Source: Tigriopus japonicus (lineage: Eukaryota; Arthropoda; Copepoda; Harpacticoida; Harpacticidae). From it: a stretch of 64,000 nucleotides of DNA. Below are positions 20,850 to 30,701 of this stretch, piece by piece (positions within the stretch are counted from its first letter, which is position 1; the number at the start of each line of letters is the position of its first letter). The stretch is from the NCBI GenBank assembly GCA_010645155.1, contig CM021319.1, forward strand, positions 1,346,346-1,410,345, in the 5' to 3' direction. The notes beneath the pieces were generated by a model, which searched no databases, was not told the DNA's origin, and saw only the letters and a list, made by a program, of their open reading frames with translations. A program made the position numbers and the translations under genes.

Positions 20850-21327
20850 ATGTTCATCAAAGGTGGACGGCTTTTCATCTATTGCCTATGCTTTGGAGGG
20901 TTTCTTCTCCAATGTTGGGAGCTCTTTTTTAAAGCATTTGATGGTGAAACCACCATCATTTCATCGTAAGCCTTCTGTGATCCTAATGTCTTTGAACGCT
21001 TTATTGGTTGCTAAAAATTCTTGTTTACCCCAAACAGAAAAAAGCCTGCAAAGGATGGCGAACTTGTTCTACCCCGAATGTCAATATGTCTTATCCCGCC
21101 GACCACTCGCTCTCGTCTTACACAATTGGGTCTTTCTCCAGACTCTTGGGACGACGGACAATTCCATCCTGATTTTGTTGGAGATCCAAGTTGGCCAATT
21201 ACGTCTGAAAATAACACCAATCTGTATGATTTGTCCATGTTTTCATATGAAGAGGTGTTTCAAGACGTGCACATTTATGGGACCATTGCAAAGACCAATT
21301 TCCAAACCTACAAAGTAAGACCAGACG

Positions 21328-21356
21328 TTTTTTTTTTTTTTTTTGGGGGGGGGGGG
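21328..21356. repeat. T17-G12 homopolymer junction
   Basis: Seventeen T then twelve G, directly next to the 3' end of the minus-strand LINE copy that starts at 21357. It probably belongs to the insertion junction (reverse-complement C/A tail) or is a sequencing-prone site. Confidence 0.7.
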
Positions 21357-22576
21357 ATTTTTTATTACCGCTATAAGATATGGAACTCCCTGCAAAGAGA
21401 GTTAATGATTAATATAGTATATATTATTAACGTTTATCCGGAATTTGATCTACCAATGAGTTACTGTTGGCAGATCTGTACAACCTTTGAATAGTGGGTT
21501 GGTCAGGTATAGAATTTCAAAATTTGTCCAATCCTGCCTTAAATGCTGTTAGAGGATCAGCTCCTACATATTCCCGACGAAGATTAATGGGCAACAAATT
21601 GAACAATGAAGGAGCCCGATAAAGAAGAGAGGAGCACTTCATTGTTCGAACTAGCCTTGATTCCTTAGGATTTGGAGGTGTTCTCAGAGCGCACGTAAAA
21701 CCTCTACGATCGCTCCAACTGATCTCAAATCCTGGGTTAGGACAGAGCCCATGAATGCTCTTAAAAACATACAGTATCAGATACCTTTCATACCTTCTCT
21801 GAGTACTGTTCAACCCTAACTTCTTGAGCCTCTCCCAATACGAGAGCTCTCTCATTCCTGTGATGTTTCTAGTGAAACATCGTTGGACCTGCTCGACCTT
21901 TTGCAAACCTCCCAAACTCATTGGAGCCCAAATGGGTGAGGCATATTCAAGATGTGGCTGAACAATAGACTTTTACAGAGTTAGCATCGTAATACTATCT
22001 CTGGACTTGAAGGTGCGACAGATCAAGAAGCACTGGACTCATGGAGTGGGAGGCAAGCAATGAGAATAATGATTTCCAGTAAGAGCAATTCAATTACGTT
22101 CTTCTGCAAATGAGACCTTGCATATGTTGACAAGAATACGTGTTTCAATTTTCAGCTCAATCGAACGTCGGAGACAAAAGTTATGCTCTCTCAAAGTTCA
22201 GTGCAAATCCTACAGAGAATGAATGAACTCGCCCTTTTGTGGTAATCGTTTTACCACAAAAGGGCGAGTTCATTCATTCTCTGCTCTCTTCAGTACATAA
22301 GTTTGAGAAGGCATAACTTTTCACTCCGGCGTTCGATTGGGCTGAAATTTGAAATACGTGTTCTTCTCAATGCAAGCCAGGTCTTATTTGCAGAAGAACG
22401 CAAATGGTTCGTTTCTGCTGGAAATCATAATTCTCATTGATAGCCTCCCACTCCATGATTTCCGTGCTTCTTGGACAGATCCAGCCACATGTTTGAAATG
22501 CCTTCCCCATTTTCAACTGGATATGCTCATCAAACTTTCCATCATCTTGGATGACAACTCCTAAATTCCTGATTGA
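21357..22576 (-). mobile_element. CR1/Jockey-like LINE copy, minus strand, 5'-truncated, interrupted by FB-1
   Basis: Minus-strand translation of 21921-21517 reads through the C-terminal part of a non-LTR reverse transcriptase (QVQRCFTRNI, ELSYWERLKKLGL, RRYERYLILYVFK, SLFNLLPINLR). The 3' tail at 21357-21400 ('taccgctataagatatggaac') is the family terminus. The copy is cut by the foldback element at 22024-22473 and resumes to about 22576, where it meets an oppositely oriented copy. It lies in intron 2 of channel copy 1. Confidence 0.85.
22024..22473. mobile_element. Foldback element FB-1, copy 2, inserted in the LINE
   Basis: 450 bp, same palindromic sequence as 9191-9626, with ends CAAGAAGCAC / GTGCTTCTTG. 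The LINE sequence GACAGAT is duplicated at 22017-22023 and 22474-22480, and the LINE reading resumes on the other side ('ccagccacatgtttgaaatg'). This gives a second, independent 7-bp target duplication. Confidence 0.88.
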
Positions 22577-23912
22577 TTGGGAGATTTAGACTTGATTTCC
22601 ATTCTGAAGCAGGAATCATCTGTAAATGAAGCCATAATTAGGCTGATTTCAATTTTTGGTGAGGTTAATTTGTCTCTGTGCATTCCAGAAATGGCACTGA
22701 AAGGTGGGCCATTGTCTAGAATTCCAAAGGTTAGAACGAAATTGTTTAACAGGAGTTGTCAGATTTCAAATAGACTTGACGCACTTCAAATCCATTTGTT
22801 GTAGCTAACAATCAAAGCAAATTGGATGTGATCCAAGCAAAGAATAGGGCCTCCATTGAGTCCGATCAGTAAGTGAAGGAAAGTAGAGAAATCCAGGAGT
22901 CACTGGATCTCAAAATTTTTAGATAAGGACTTGGAGAAAGTCTATTCTTGGGTTGGCGAGAGTAACATGGCATTGAACGGGATGAAATTCCGCACAATGA
23001 CGTATGGGGCGTCAAAATTAGATGTTCCGCTCAAAGATAATGGAGGATGTGATATTAAACAGGTATCGTCTATCAGTAATTTAGGAGTTGTCATCCAAGA
23101 TGATGGAAAGTTTGATGAGCATATCCAGTTGAAAGTGGGGAAGGCATTTCAAACATGTGGCTGGATCTATCCAGGAACCCCTGATCTATCGCACTTTCAA
23201 GTCCAGAGATAGCATTACGATGCTAACTCTGTATAAGTCGATTGTTCAGCCGCATCTTGAATATGCCTCACCCATTTGGGCTCCAATGAGTTCAGCAGGT
23301 TTGCAAAAGGTCGAGCAGGTTCAAAGATGTTTTACTAGGAACATCACAGGAATGAGAGAGCTCTCGTATTGGGAGAGGCTCCAGAAGTTACGACAGTAGA
23401 GTACTCAGAGAAGGTATGAAAGGTATCTGATACTGTATATTTTCAAGAGCATTCATGGGCTCTGTCCTAACCCAGGATTTGAGATCAGTTGTAGCGATCG
23501 TAGAGGTTTTACGTGCGTTTTGAGAGCACCTCCAAATCCAAGGGAATCTAAGCTAGTTCGAACAATGAAGTCCTCCTCTCTTCTTTATCGGGCTCCTTCA
23601 TTGTTCAATTTGTTACCCATTAGTCTTCGTCGGGAAAATGTAGGAGCTAATCCTCTAAAAGCATTTAAGGCAGGATTGGACAATTTTTTAAATACTATTC
23701 CTGACCAACCCACTATAAAAAGGTTGAACAGATCTGCCAACAGTAACTCATTGGTAGATCATATTTCATATAAATGTTGATTTGTTTAAGATTATTTGTT
23801 AAAAAGTTGATTTAACATAATATGTAGTAATGTTAACATTTAACTTTCCGTACAGAGAATCCCATTCCTTTTAGCGGTAATAAAAAATCCGCAGCCCCAA
23901 AAAATGGTACCA
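22577..23912 (+). mobile_element. CR1/Jockey-like LINE copy, plus strand, with full 3' end
   Basis: The frame at 22931-23212 shows thumb-region motifs of a non-LTR RT (SNMALNGMKFRTM, ISNLGVVIQDD, FDEHIQLKVGKAFQ); after a frameshift it continues at 23157-23399 and 23520-23780 (LYKSIVQPHLEYASPIW, ELSYWERLQKL, SLFNLLPISLR) with an internal stop near 23397. The 3' UTR ends in a conserved tail at 23850-23905 ('gaatcccattccttttagcggtaa', 'aatccgcagcccc') plus A-run. The 22577-22804 frame may be an upstream part of the element joined by deletion. It is head-to-head with the preceding copy. Confidence 0.85.
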
Positions 23913-25076
23913 TAGTAGAAATAACTAATTCAATTACGTTGATCTTCTACATACTAATGTTTTTGTTAATATTTTGCTTCAAGGAGGTCAACGAAAGTGT
24001 GTTTAATAAGTACTCATCTTTCATGAAATTTAATTGAAATCATAAAATTCACGCCCATAGGAAATGAATACCAAGCAAAGTGGTAAATGCTTCACTTTCC
24101 TCTTTGATGAAGTTCCTGCAACGTTGAAAATGAATGTGGTATTAAATTTAAAAGATGTGTTCGGTTCGCAACCAGGGCGTTTTCGTCTATATATTCATGA
24201 CAGAGGCCAAGAAGTGTTATTAGTGAATCAGGTAAGCTAATTTTAGTTGTATGTTAAGGTCTATCGTTGAAACTCAAATCTAGATAAACCCTTTAGTGGT
24301 GGTTAGACGTGCGAAAGTTAATCATTGATATTCTACCAAGAACGAGGAACAACATCATAATACAACAACAGACTCATGAAAGAATATCCAAACCGGAGGG
24401 AACTATTCCAGGTTGCCGAGAAGATTGGAGCTCCTTGGATTATTATGAATGTGCGGACGAGTTCTTGCAAAGGTTGAGGGAGCCACATAAGTGTCGTTCT
24501 CCTTTTAGCATTGCCTTGAGTAAGACTAATTTCTTACGTTCTGTTTCTTTATAGTTAACTATTTTAGCACCATTTTACAATTTGCGGAGACGTCTGCAAT
24601 GGATATTGTATCTACTTCTACGAGTACATAATGCTCAAACAAGACCCCCTAGTTATTTGACTCGATAATTTTGTCGTGATAACTAACTTGTCTTCGTTGC
24701 TTAACTCTCAAGTGAGATGGAAAGTGAAGGAGCATTTATTTTTTCCTTTCAAGATCAAACTGTTGAAGCGGAGAAAAAACCCATCTGCACCTCATTCTAT
24801 GAAACCAAATCGGTCGATGATCAAGAATCCAGAGCTTTTTGGTTTAAGGAGCATTCTACGAAATGTCCCGACTATTGCAAAGAGGTCTATTACAAGGCAT
24901 CAACCACGGATCGTGAAGAATTTGGTCAAAATTCAACGGCCATTTATATGAAATTTGGCACAACCAACATAATGAGGGAGAAGGAGGTCTACATTTACGA
25001 TTGGACTTTCATAATTTCTACGTTTGGAGGAAGTTTGGGACTATTCTTCGACTCTTTAGACTATTTTTGGATGTGA

Positions 25077-25321
25077 TTAGGCTTTTTTGCATTGCCCAAT
25101 TTTTCCCATTTACTTGCCCAATAAAAGGCAACTTTTGATTTACGTGCTCACAAAGTACAATTCATGTATTAATTTGGCCAAAATTGACATATTTCGCAAT
25201 TATTTGTCCAAAAAATGGCAAATAAAATGATATATGGCCAATAAACTTTAAGAGCTAACAAATAGCAAAAAACATGTCTTCGAACATTATTATTTATTTG
25301 TCTCATCTTATTTGTCTACAT
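25077..25321. other. Downstream of channel copy 1; no feature
   Basis: AT-rich. AATAAAAGG at 25120 could serve as a poly(A) signal about 45 bases after the stop. Confidence 0.35.
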
Positions 25322-25574
25322 CAACGGTTCTTTAAATTGGGGACCCTGAAGAACTTTTGAAAAACACAAAAACTGTCAGTTTTCCAAATTTTTAAACGTC
25401 TAATTTCAACAAAGGCTGTTATATTTGATTGAGAATTATGATTGTTGAAAGTTACCATCACAATCAGTGTTATTTCAATTGTAAGTTAATTTTTGTTTAA
25501 CCCAACTTTTTTACGCTGGGCTTCTCAAGAAGCTCTCAGGGGGCCTTGAGCTCAAAAAAGTTAAAGAACCTCTG
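25322..25574. mobile_element. hAT MITE, family 3
   Basis: 253 bp with ends CAACGGTTCTTTAAA / TTAAAGAACCTCTG, the Charlie/hAT-like 'CAGNGGTTCT' terminus, and 'gggccttgagctcaaaaaag' near the right end. Flanks GTCTACAT (25314-25321) and TTCTATAT (25575-25582) match at 6 of 8 positions. Confidence 0.68.
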
Positions 25575-26350
25575 TTCTATATTTTGCAACTGCGAATAGG
25601 CTTTTACAACAATATTTTAAAAAGTTTTAACGTTTCGCAACCTTTCTTTTTTCTTCAGCAAGATCAAACACTTCTTCTTTGCTCATTTGATTCATGAGTT
25701 TGAAATGTTTGACAAAAATGCATCGTCAATTTTGGATAGTTAGGTGTGTGTGATTAAGAGAGTTTCTTTTATATTTTGATATTTTCTAATGAAATGATAT
25801 TTATATTTTTGGGCGACTATTCTGAAGAGGATATATCATATCATAATCATATTTGTAAATGATTGCTCTAATTACTAACCAACAACTGAGCTCTTTAAAT
25901 AATCTAAAGTTCAAGTTGATATTGGACCTTACCTGAAAACAAAAGGACACAATTAAAAGGTGTGGAAGTAAACTACCTTTGTCCTGTTCAGGAATTCTAT
26001 AACTTCAAACGAACTATCAACATCCAGGAATTAAAATTTTTCTTAAATGTGCAATATAACATGCTAGCAATCAACCTGCTATCTAATCAGTATGATTGGT
26101 TACCCGAATTCATTATATTAGTCATGTGATGCACAAAAACATTCGTGAACAATGTTGTTCCATATCTTGAAAATGCTCTTCAACCCAGATTTTAATTTTA
26201 GTATACAAATTGAAACTTAAATCAGTAAAGCTTTGTTGCAAAGAGTTTCAAATGTCAAATCAAATGTCAATGGCTTCATTGAGAACCGTTCTCTGTCATT
26301 TTACTTCTAACTTAAAAAACTCAATCTTCCACTTAATAAACCTACTATAA
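25575..26350. other. No gene seen
   Basis: AT-rich intergenic sequence with no recognisable repeat or exon. Confidence 0.4.
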
Positions 26351-26477
26351 AGAAGCCAGAGTGGCCACGCGTACTAGCGCGTTCTTAAAAGTGCCGAGTG
26401 CAAGTGCTTCCCAGACGGCGTAGGTTCGAATCCTGTTGGGGATAGAATTGACACTGTCGGGAAAAATCCTTTCTAAG
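26351..26477 (+). mobile_element. SINE family C, head copy
   Basis: A tRNA-like head 'gaagccagagtggccacgcgtacta' (A-box-like), long-variable-arm-like middle 'gccgagtgcaagtgcttcccagacgg', and B box 'aggttcgaatcctg', then 'actgtcgggaaaaatcc'. It has no LINE tail and is followed within 10 bp by a second copy. The arrangement resembles a tRNA-Ser/Leu (type II) ancestor. Confidence 0.75.
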
Positions 26478-26708
26478 GAAGCCAGAGTGGCCGCGCGTAC
26501 TAATGCGTTCTTGTAAGAGCCGAGTGCAAGTGCTTCCCCAGACGGCCGAGGTTCGAATCCAGTTGGGGATCGGATTGAAGCTGTCCGAGGTTCGAATCCA
26601 GTTGGGGATCGGATTGAAGCTGTCGGGAGAAATCCTTCAATTTACAGGGAATCGCATTCCTTGTAGCGGTAGTAGAAAATCCGCAACCAAAAAAACAAAC
26701 AAAAAAAA
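26478..26708 (+). mobile_element. SINE family C, complete copy with LINE-derived tail
   Basis: Same head as the previous copy ('gaagccagagtggccgcgcgtact', B box 'aggttcgaatccag'), with a 39-bp internal duplication of the B-box region (26546-26584 and 26585-26623). After 'ctgtcgggagaaatcc' comes 'acagggaatcgcattccttgtagcggta...aatccgcaacc' and an A-rich tail, essentially the 3' terminus of the LINE at 23850-23900. Sharing a tail with a partner LINE is how such SINEs are mobilised. Confidence 0.8.
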
Positions 26709-27014
26709 TAACAGTTAACAATTTCCCTGGAAGTATTGATTATTCCGTCCTGTGGGTAGCCCGTTTTTGGAAATTCGATAAATCCAGGTATTATATAGAT
26801 ATCTATGTCCTGGCCTATAACATCCCCACAAACATCAAACAAAGCTCAAAAGTGATGCCTTGTTACTAAAGAGGCAAATTTTTGTTCAAGAATGGGATAA
26901 GTCACGTTGCAAAACAAGACAACAGACACCTTAGCCAAAAGTTGAGTCCAATAATGACCAGGGCCACCAGATAGCTGAAAATTACATTTTACACTGTAAT
27001 TACCAAAATCTTCT
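26709..27014. other. No gene seen
   Basis: No feature recognised. Confidence 0.35.
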
Positions 27015-27080
27015 TTCTTTACAGGGAATCCCATTCCTTGTAGCGGCAATATAAGAAATCCGCAACCCACAAAAAAACCA
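27015..27080 (+). mobile_element. LINE (or SINE C) 3' tail, severely truncated
   Basis: 'acagggaatcccattccttgtagcggcaat...aatccgcaaccc' followed by an A-run: only the 3' terminal segment of the CR1-like LINE family is present, a dead-on-arrival copy. Confidence 0.7.
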
Positions 27081-27163
27081 ACATAACATTTTAAGTTGAA
27101 ACAATAATATTTAGTTTATCTTTGGGGCTACAAGAAGCATGTAAATTATATTTTACGGAAAAC

Positions 27164-27292
27164 TGGACCCACCGGACAAATGGACCCACCGGACGACTCG
27201 ACACTCCAGACAACTCTACACACCAGACAACTCGGCACACCGGACAACTTGACCCACCGGACAACTTAACCCATTGGACAACTCGCAAGGCC
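27164..27292. repeat. Tandem repeat, about 16-17 bp unit, eight imperfect copies
   Basis: Units such as 'ccaccggacaactt / gaccca' and 'ccagacaactctacaca' repeat across the segment. A diverged inverted counterpart ('gagttgtctattggatcgagttgtccgatgg') is at 27567-27600 and further traces at 27695-27715. Confidence 0.75.
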
Positions 27293-27812
27293 ATAAAACT
27301 GGACCAATCTAATCCCATATTACAAAATTCAAGAATCGAATTTGAAGCCACGTCATTGAGAATGTTCTTCCTTCTCAAAAATAACAACCGTGAGGAAGAG
27401 CATGCACTCAGCTGCAGAGAGCTTTGATCTTCTCATTTTATCTTAGACATTCGAACTCATATCAATAAACAAACTCTTGGTAAAAGTGGCTCTGCCAAAA
27501 GGGGCTCTGCCAAATCACTTATTCCAAATGAGATTGAAAAAGGCTCAGGCAAGAAAAAATGAGTAAGTGTCGAGTTGTCTATTGGATCGAGTTGTCCGAT
27601 GGGTTGAGCTTGTCCCATCTAGAGCAAGTAGACCGATTATTGTACTGTTTTACCAACCAAGTGGTCGGTCGTACGACATCCAGGAGTCTAGCTAGTTGTC
27701 GTGTGCCAGTTGTCGTGTGAGAAATTATCTACCTCTGTGGGGTTGTTTATCCAAAGCAAAGTTGATAGGTTATATCATATTATCATATGATATACATTAT
27801 ACCACTGATAAG
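27293..27812. other. No gene; traces of the inverted tandem repeat
   Basis: Contains the inverted partner words of the preceding array (27567-27612, 27695-27715), otherwise featureless. Confidence 0.4.
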
Positions 27813-28130
27813 TAGTGATGGACCGAAAGGGCTCATAACCCCCGAAACCGAAAGTTTCGGCCGAAAGAAGACTTAACCGAAACCGAAAGCAACTGACTAC
27901 AAAATTGTATAAATCGAAAATCCACCTTAAAAATTATATTGCTCACGTGATGGAAAGTCGCAAATTTTGAAAAATCGGGAAACTTAAATTGCAGAGATTT
28001 TTGGACAATTTTTTTTTCGATTTTGTTGCCAAACACCCTCCTTTATAGTGCATGTCAGCTTTCGTTTTTGATGGGCATATTCGAAACCGAAACCGAATTT
28101 TCGGCCGAAAGCGCTTTCGGTCCATCACTG
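27813..28130. mobile_element. hAT-like MITE, family 2 (TAGTGATGG), copy 1
   Basis: About 318 bp with terminal repeats TAGTGATGGACCGAAAG / CTTTCGGTCCATCACTG and sub-terminal inverted 'ccgaaaccgaaag / tttcggttt' words on both sides. Sister copies are at 37448-37807 and 41211-41538; the last has a perfect 8-bp duplication. No clear duplication at this copy. Confidence 0.78.
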
Positions 28131-28360
28131 ATGGCACACCACTGAAGAAACAAGACAAGGGGCTGTAACATCAATATTGAAGAACTGGGTGTTTCAAAAG
28201 AAACGGAGAACCTAATTCCATCGTCTTTAACTCGTGATTGAAACCACGTATGAACTCTTTAGATAGAATTGGTCAAACACTTGGCTTACACTTGGCTTGA
28301 AAAGTCAGAAAAGCAATTTCACCCAAGCTCAATATTTAAGCGACGCCGATTTTTCTCCTG

Positions 28361-28478
28361 AGCCCGTATTCTCAACTCGTTCTTGGTACTCTTCCTGTTG
28401 TAAAGTCCTACTTCTATGTACTAACTTCGTACTTGAAGTCTTACTTCAAGTACCAAGTACGAGTTGAGAATACTGGCC
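28361..28478. repeat. Small foldback repeat
   Basis: 'cccgtattctcaactcgttcttggtact' is mirrored by 'agtaccaagtacgagttgagaatac' with a 60-bp loop that itself repeats 'tacttgaagt/acttcaagta'. It forms a strong hairpin; class unknown. Confidence 0.6.
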
Positions 28479-30007
28479 CTGGAGGGCTATTTATGAAAAC
28501 AGCGTTCGTGACTCGAACTTTTCTGTGCCTTCCGAAATTTGGCTAAAGTCACAAATAAGGCGACTTAGGGGGAGTGAACCATATGTTACGGACATGGTTT
28601 CCTGTTCCGATTCTTATGCATCACCCAGTACACCTTTGCCTTAGTACCTCTTGCCTTGTACCGAAACATGATTTACCCATTCTTGAACAATAATTTACCA
28701 CTTACCTCGATCGAAGTATGTATTGATTTTTTGGCAAAGAAGGACTGCAGTCAAGTGAATTCGTGAAAAAATATCCTAGGATCTACTTATTTATCGACAA
28801 AAAGATCAATTCAAAAGAGCTTCGGGAAAATAAGTTTTGGCAAAATGGGTAGGTTCTCTTGCAATGTATGCTAACTGTTTAGTGTCCAACGACTTTTAAT
28901 ATCATCTTCACATGCTCCTACGAGAATATAATTCTTGGAAATTTCTCGTTTCAAGGAACGGCTCCATCCGTCAATTCGAATCATTGGTGGATAAATTATT
29001 TCATGAATATGGAAGATCTGTTAACATACATGGTAACCTAAATGCTCAATAGTGTGTAACAACATTCAGCCTTCCATAAATAACTTTTGATGATGGGATA
29101 GCCCTTACTCAATAGATGACCAGACATGCATTCAAAGTCTGTCCATTGTTTTTGGGACTCTTTGCCAAGGTTTTCCCCAAAAAGCCCTTTCATACTGTAT
29201 ATTCATTCATTCACCCAATCAACCTTGTGTTGGTTTAGTTTTCTTCCTACGGAGAGAGTTTTTGTTGGCGACAGTCATCAGAATTGGATTTGTTATCGTC
29301 ATCTGATAAATTTAACGAACAGGGTTGCTCGTTTTTATAATCGTAGCAAACAATCATGTTTTCCTAAATCTGGAATGTTTGAGGCTTTGACCCAATTAAT
29401 TGTTCCAAAAAGCTTTTTTTGCATTTGCTTTTGAGCAACCAGCCAGAAAATACTCTTGAAGCCATATCTTTAACTACACATCTTTTCCATGAAACGAGAG
29501 TTTCCATTCATTATTCAAAATTTGTTTGCACATAAAAAACTCACAGGCCGCCACTAAAAATTCCGGTGTCAACCTTTCCCAAATTGTTTGTTGAACAATT
29601 TTCTTAATTGCTTAAAGCCTCGCGCTCGCCATGAGTAATCTGCTTTCAGAGGCAAGTCGCAACTTGTTCCTCCTTTAGATACTGAGAGTAGATTGGCAAT
29701 CCACTAAAAAACATATTTTGGGTATGAAAAGGGTAAACACTTTTCACATGTTTTCCACTTTCTAATTCATCGCTAAACACTTAAGTGGATTGATTGCACA
29801 TTTGCTGATTGAGCGACACTCACATAAGTGAGCAAAATAGACGCTACATGGATTGAAATTCCACTGTCAAAAGTAGTGCTAAGCATAAACAACTGGAACT
29901 CTAATGAACTTACGTCCGAGCTTTGAAACAAGCTTGTTCATGGACCTACTTGGTTTCCTTTCCGAAAAGATGTGCAAAAATAAAAAGAAACTTCAAAATC
30001 ACGCAGC
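28479..30007 (+). repeat. Upstream part of the tandem segmental duplication, copy 2
   Basis: From about 28785 this region parallels 19200-20010 (shared words listed for copy 1). Homology is broken at about 29115-29575 by sequence absent from copy 1, containing a featureless 102-codon frame. No exon recognised. Confidence 0.6.
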
Positions 30008-30348
30008 AATGAACCGAAAAAAACATCAGCGAAGACCTTGCGTCGCCAGACCCATCTTACGTTGATTTCCAGCATGGTTGCCAGGACGAGAAGTACGATG
30101 CTAGTTTTGGGCAATATCTTAAGTCCTTTTCCTTGATGATTATCTTCTTTTGAATTGCATCAATTAGCTGAAAGGCACCTATTTTTGAGAAATGATCCTT
30201 TTCGAAAAAACGATGGCCATTGATGAAACAGAGTTGACAAATGGCCAAAAAGTGGCATCAAAGATTATGTCCTGGCAACCTTGTTGGAAATCAACGCAAG
30301 ATGGGTCTGGCAACGGAAGGTCTCCGCTGATATTTTTCTCGGTTCATT
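30008..30348. mobile_element. MITE with about 80-bp TIRs and AGC flanks
   Basis: 341 bp. Left AATGAACCGAAAAAAACATC, 'agcgaagacc', 'gccagacccatctta' and 'gatttccagcatggttgccaggac' are mirrored at the right end up to GGTTCATT. Flanked by AGC on both sides (30005-30007 and 30349-30351), a possible 3-bp target duplication (PIF/Harbinger- or CACTA-like length). It is absent from the parallel region of copy 1, so it inserted after the duplication. Confidence 0.72.
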
Positions 30349-30701
30349 AGCAATTGTCAAGAATTGTAAAAAAATTGGAACTGACAATTTTGCTTAAAAC
30401 CTTTTTATCCGCCCTATGTTCATTATCAATAAGATATTTAAGGCAGATTATGTTGATAAATGGTGTTGACGTTAGCTATATTTGATCTCAATTTCGTTTA
30501 AACCCTCTTTTTTCAAGTGCAAGCGCCAATCTTTTTACACTGTCGCCAGAACCGCCCATCAGTCATACATTTAGTATATGATAATTTGAACACATCTTGT
30601 TCTAACCACAAGTTTATTAAAGGTGTAGGCTTTTGCCATTGTTTTAACCACAAGTTTGTTAAGGGTGTAGGATTTTGACATATACCTGCAGTTGCTATCC
30701 A
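30349..30701 (+). other. Upstream of channel copy 2; local duplication of about 45 bp
   Basis: 'aaccacaagttt.ttaa.ggtgtagg.ttttg' occurs twice (30606-30640 and 30650-30680), but once in copy 1. It ends in acceptor-like ACCTGCAG at 30691, ten bases before the exon-1 ATG, exactly as in copy 1; this suggests a further upstream exon that I could not locate. Confidence 0.5.

Larger units (their letters stand above)
20850..25076 (+). pseudogene. DEG/ENaC (pickpocket-like) channel, copy 1; pore-defective
   Basis: The exons are 20850-20965, 21038-21314, 24061-24231, 24297-24519 and 24754-25076, all with GT-AG borders and phases 2-0-0-1, giving 369 codons. Exon 1 holds the first membrane segment (LFIYCLCFGGFLLQCW), exon 2 the LPRMSICLIPP block after it (the place of the family's FPAVTICN), exon 3 GKCFTF, exon 4 extracellular cysteines, exon 5 CPDYCKEVYY and the start of TM2 (IISTFGGSLGLF). 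After GLF the frame diverges to an early stop, so the G-x-S selectivity filter and the TM2 C-terminal half kept in copy 2 are lost. If the conserved acceptor 10 bases before the ATG is used, the next codon is TAA, another sign of decay. The family forms trimeric Na+ channels. A LINE pair fills intron 2. It could still encode a truncated subunit. Confidence 0.8.

Noticed and set aside
20863..21318. 151-codon plus-strand ORF as a single-exon gene
   Set aside because: It reads through an intron in a frame different from the channel exons; the spliced frame gives TM1 and the conserved post-TM1 block.
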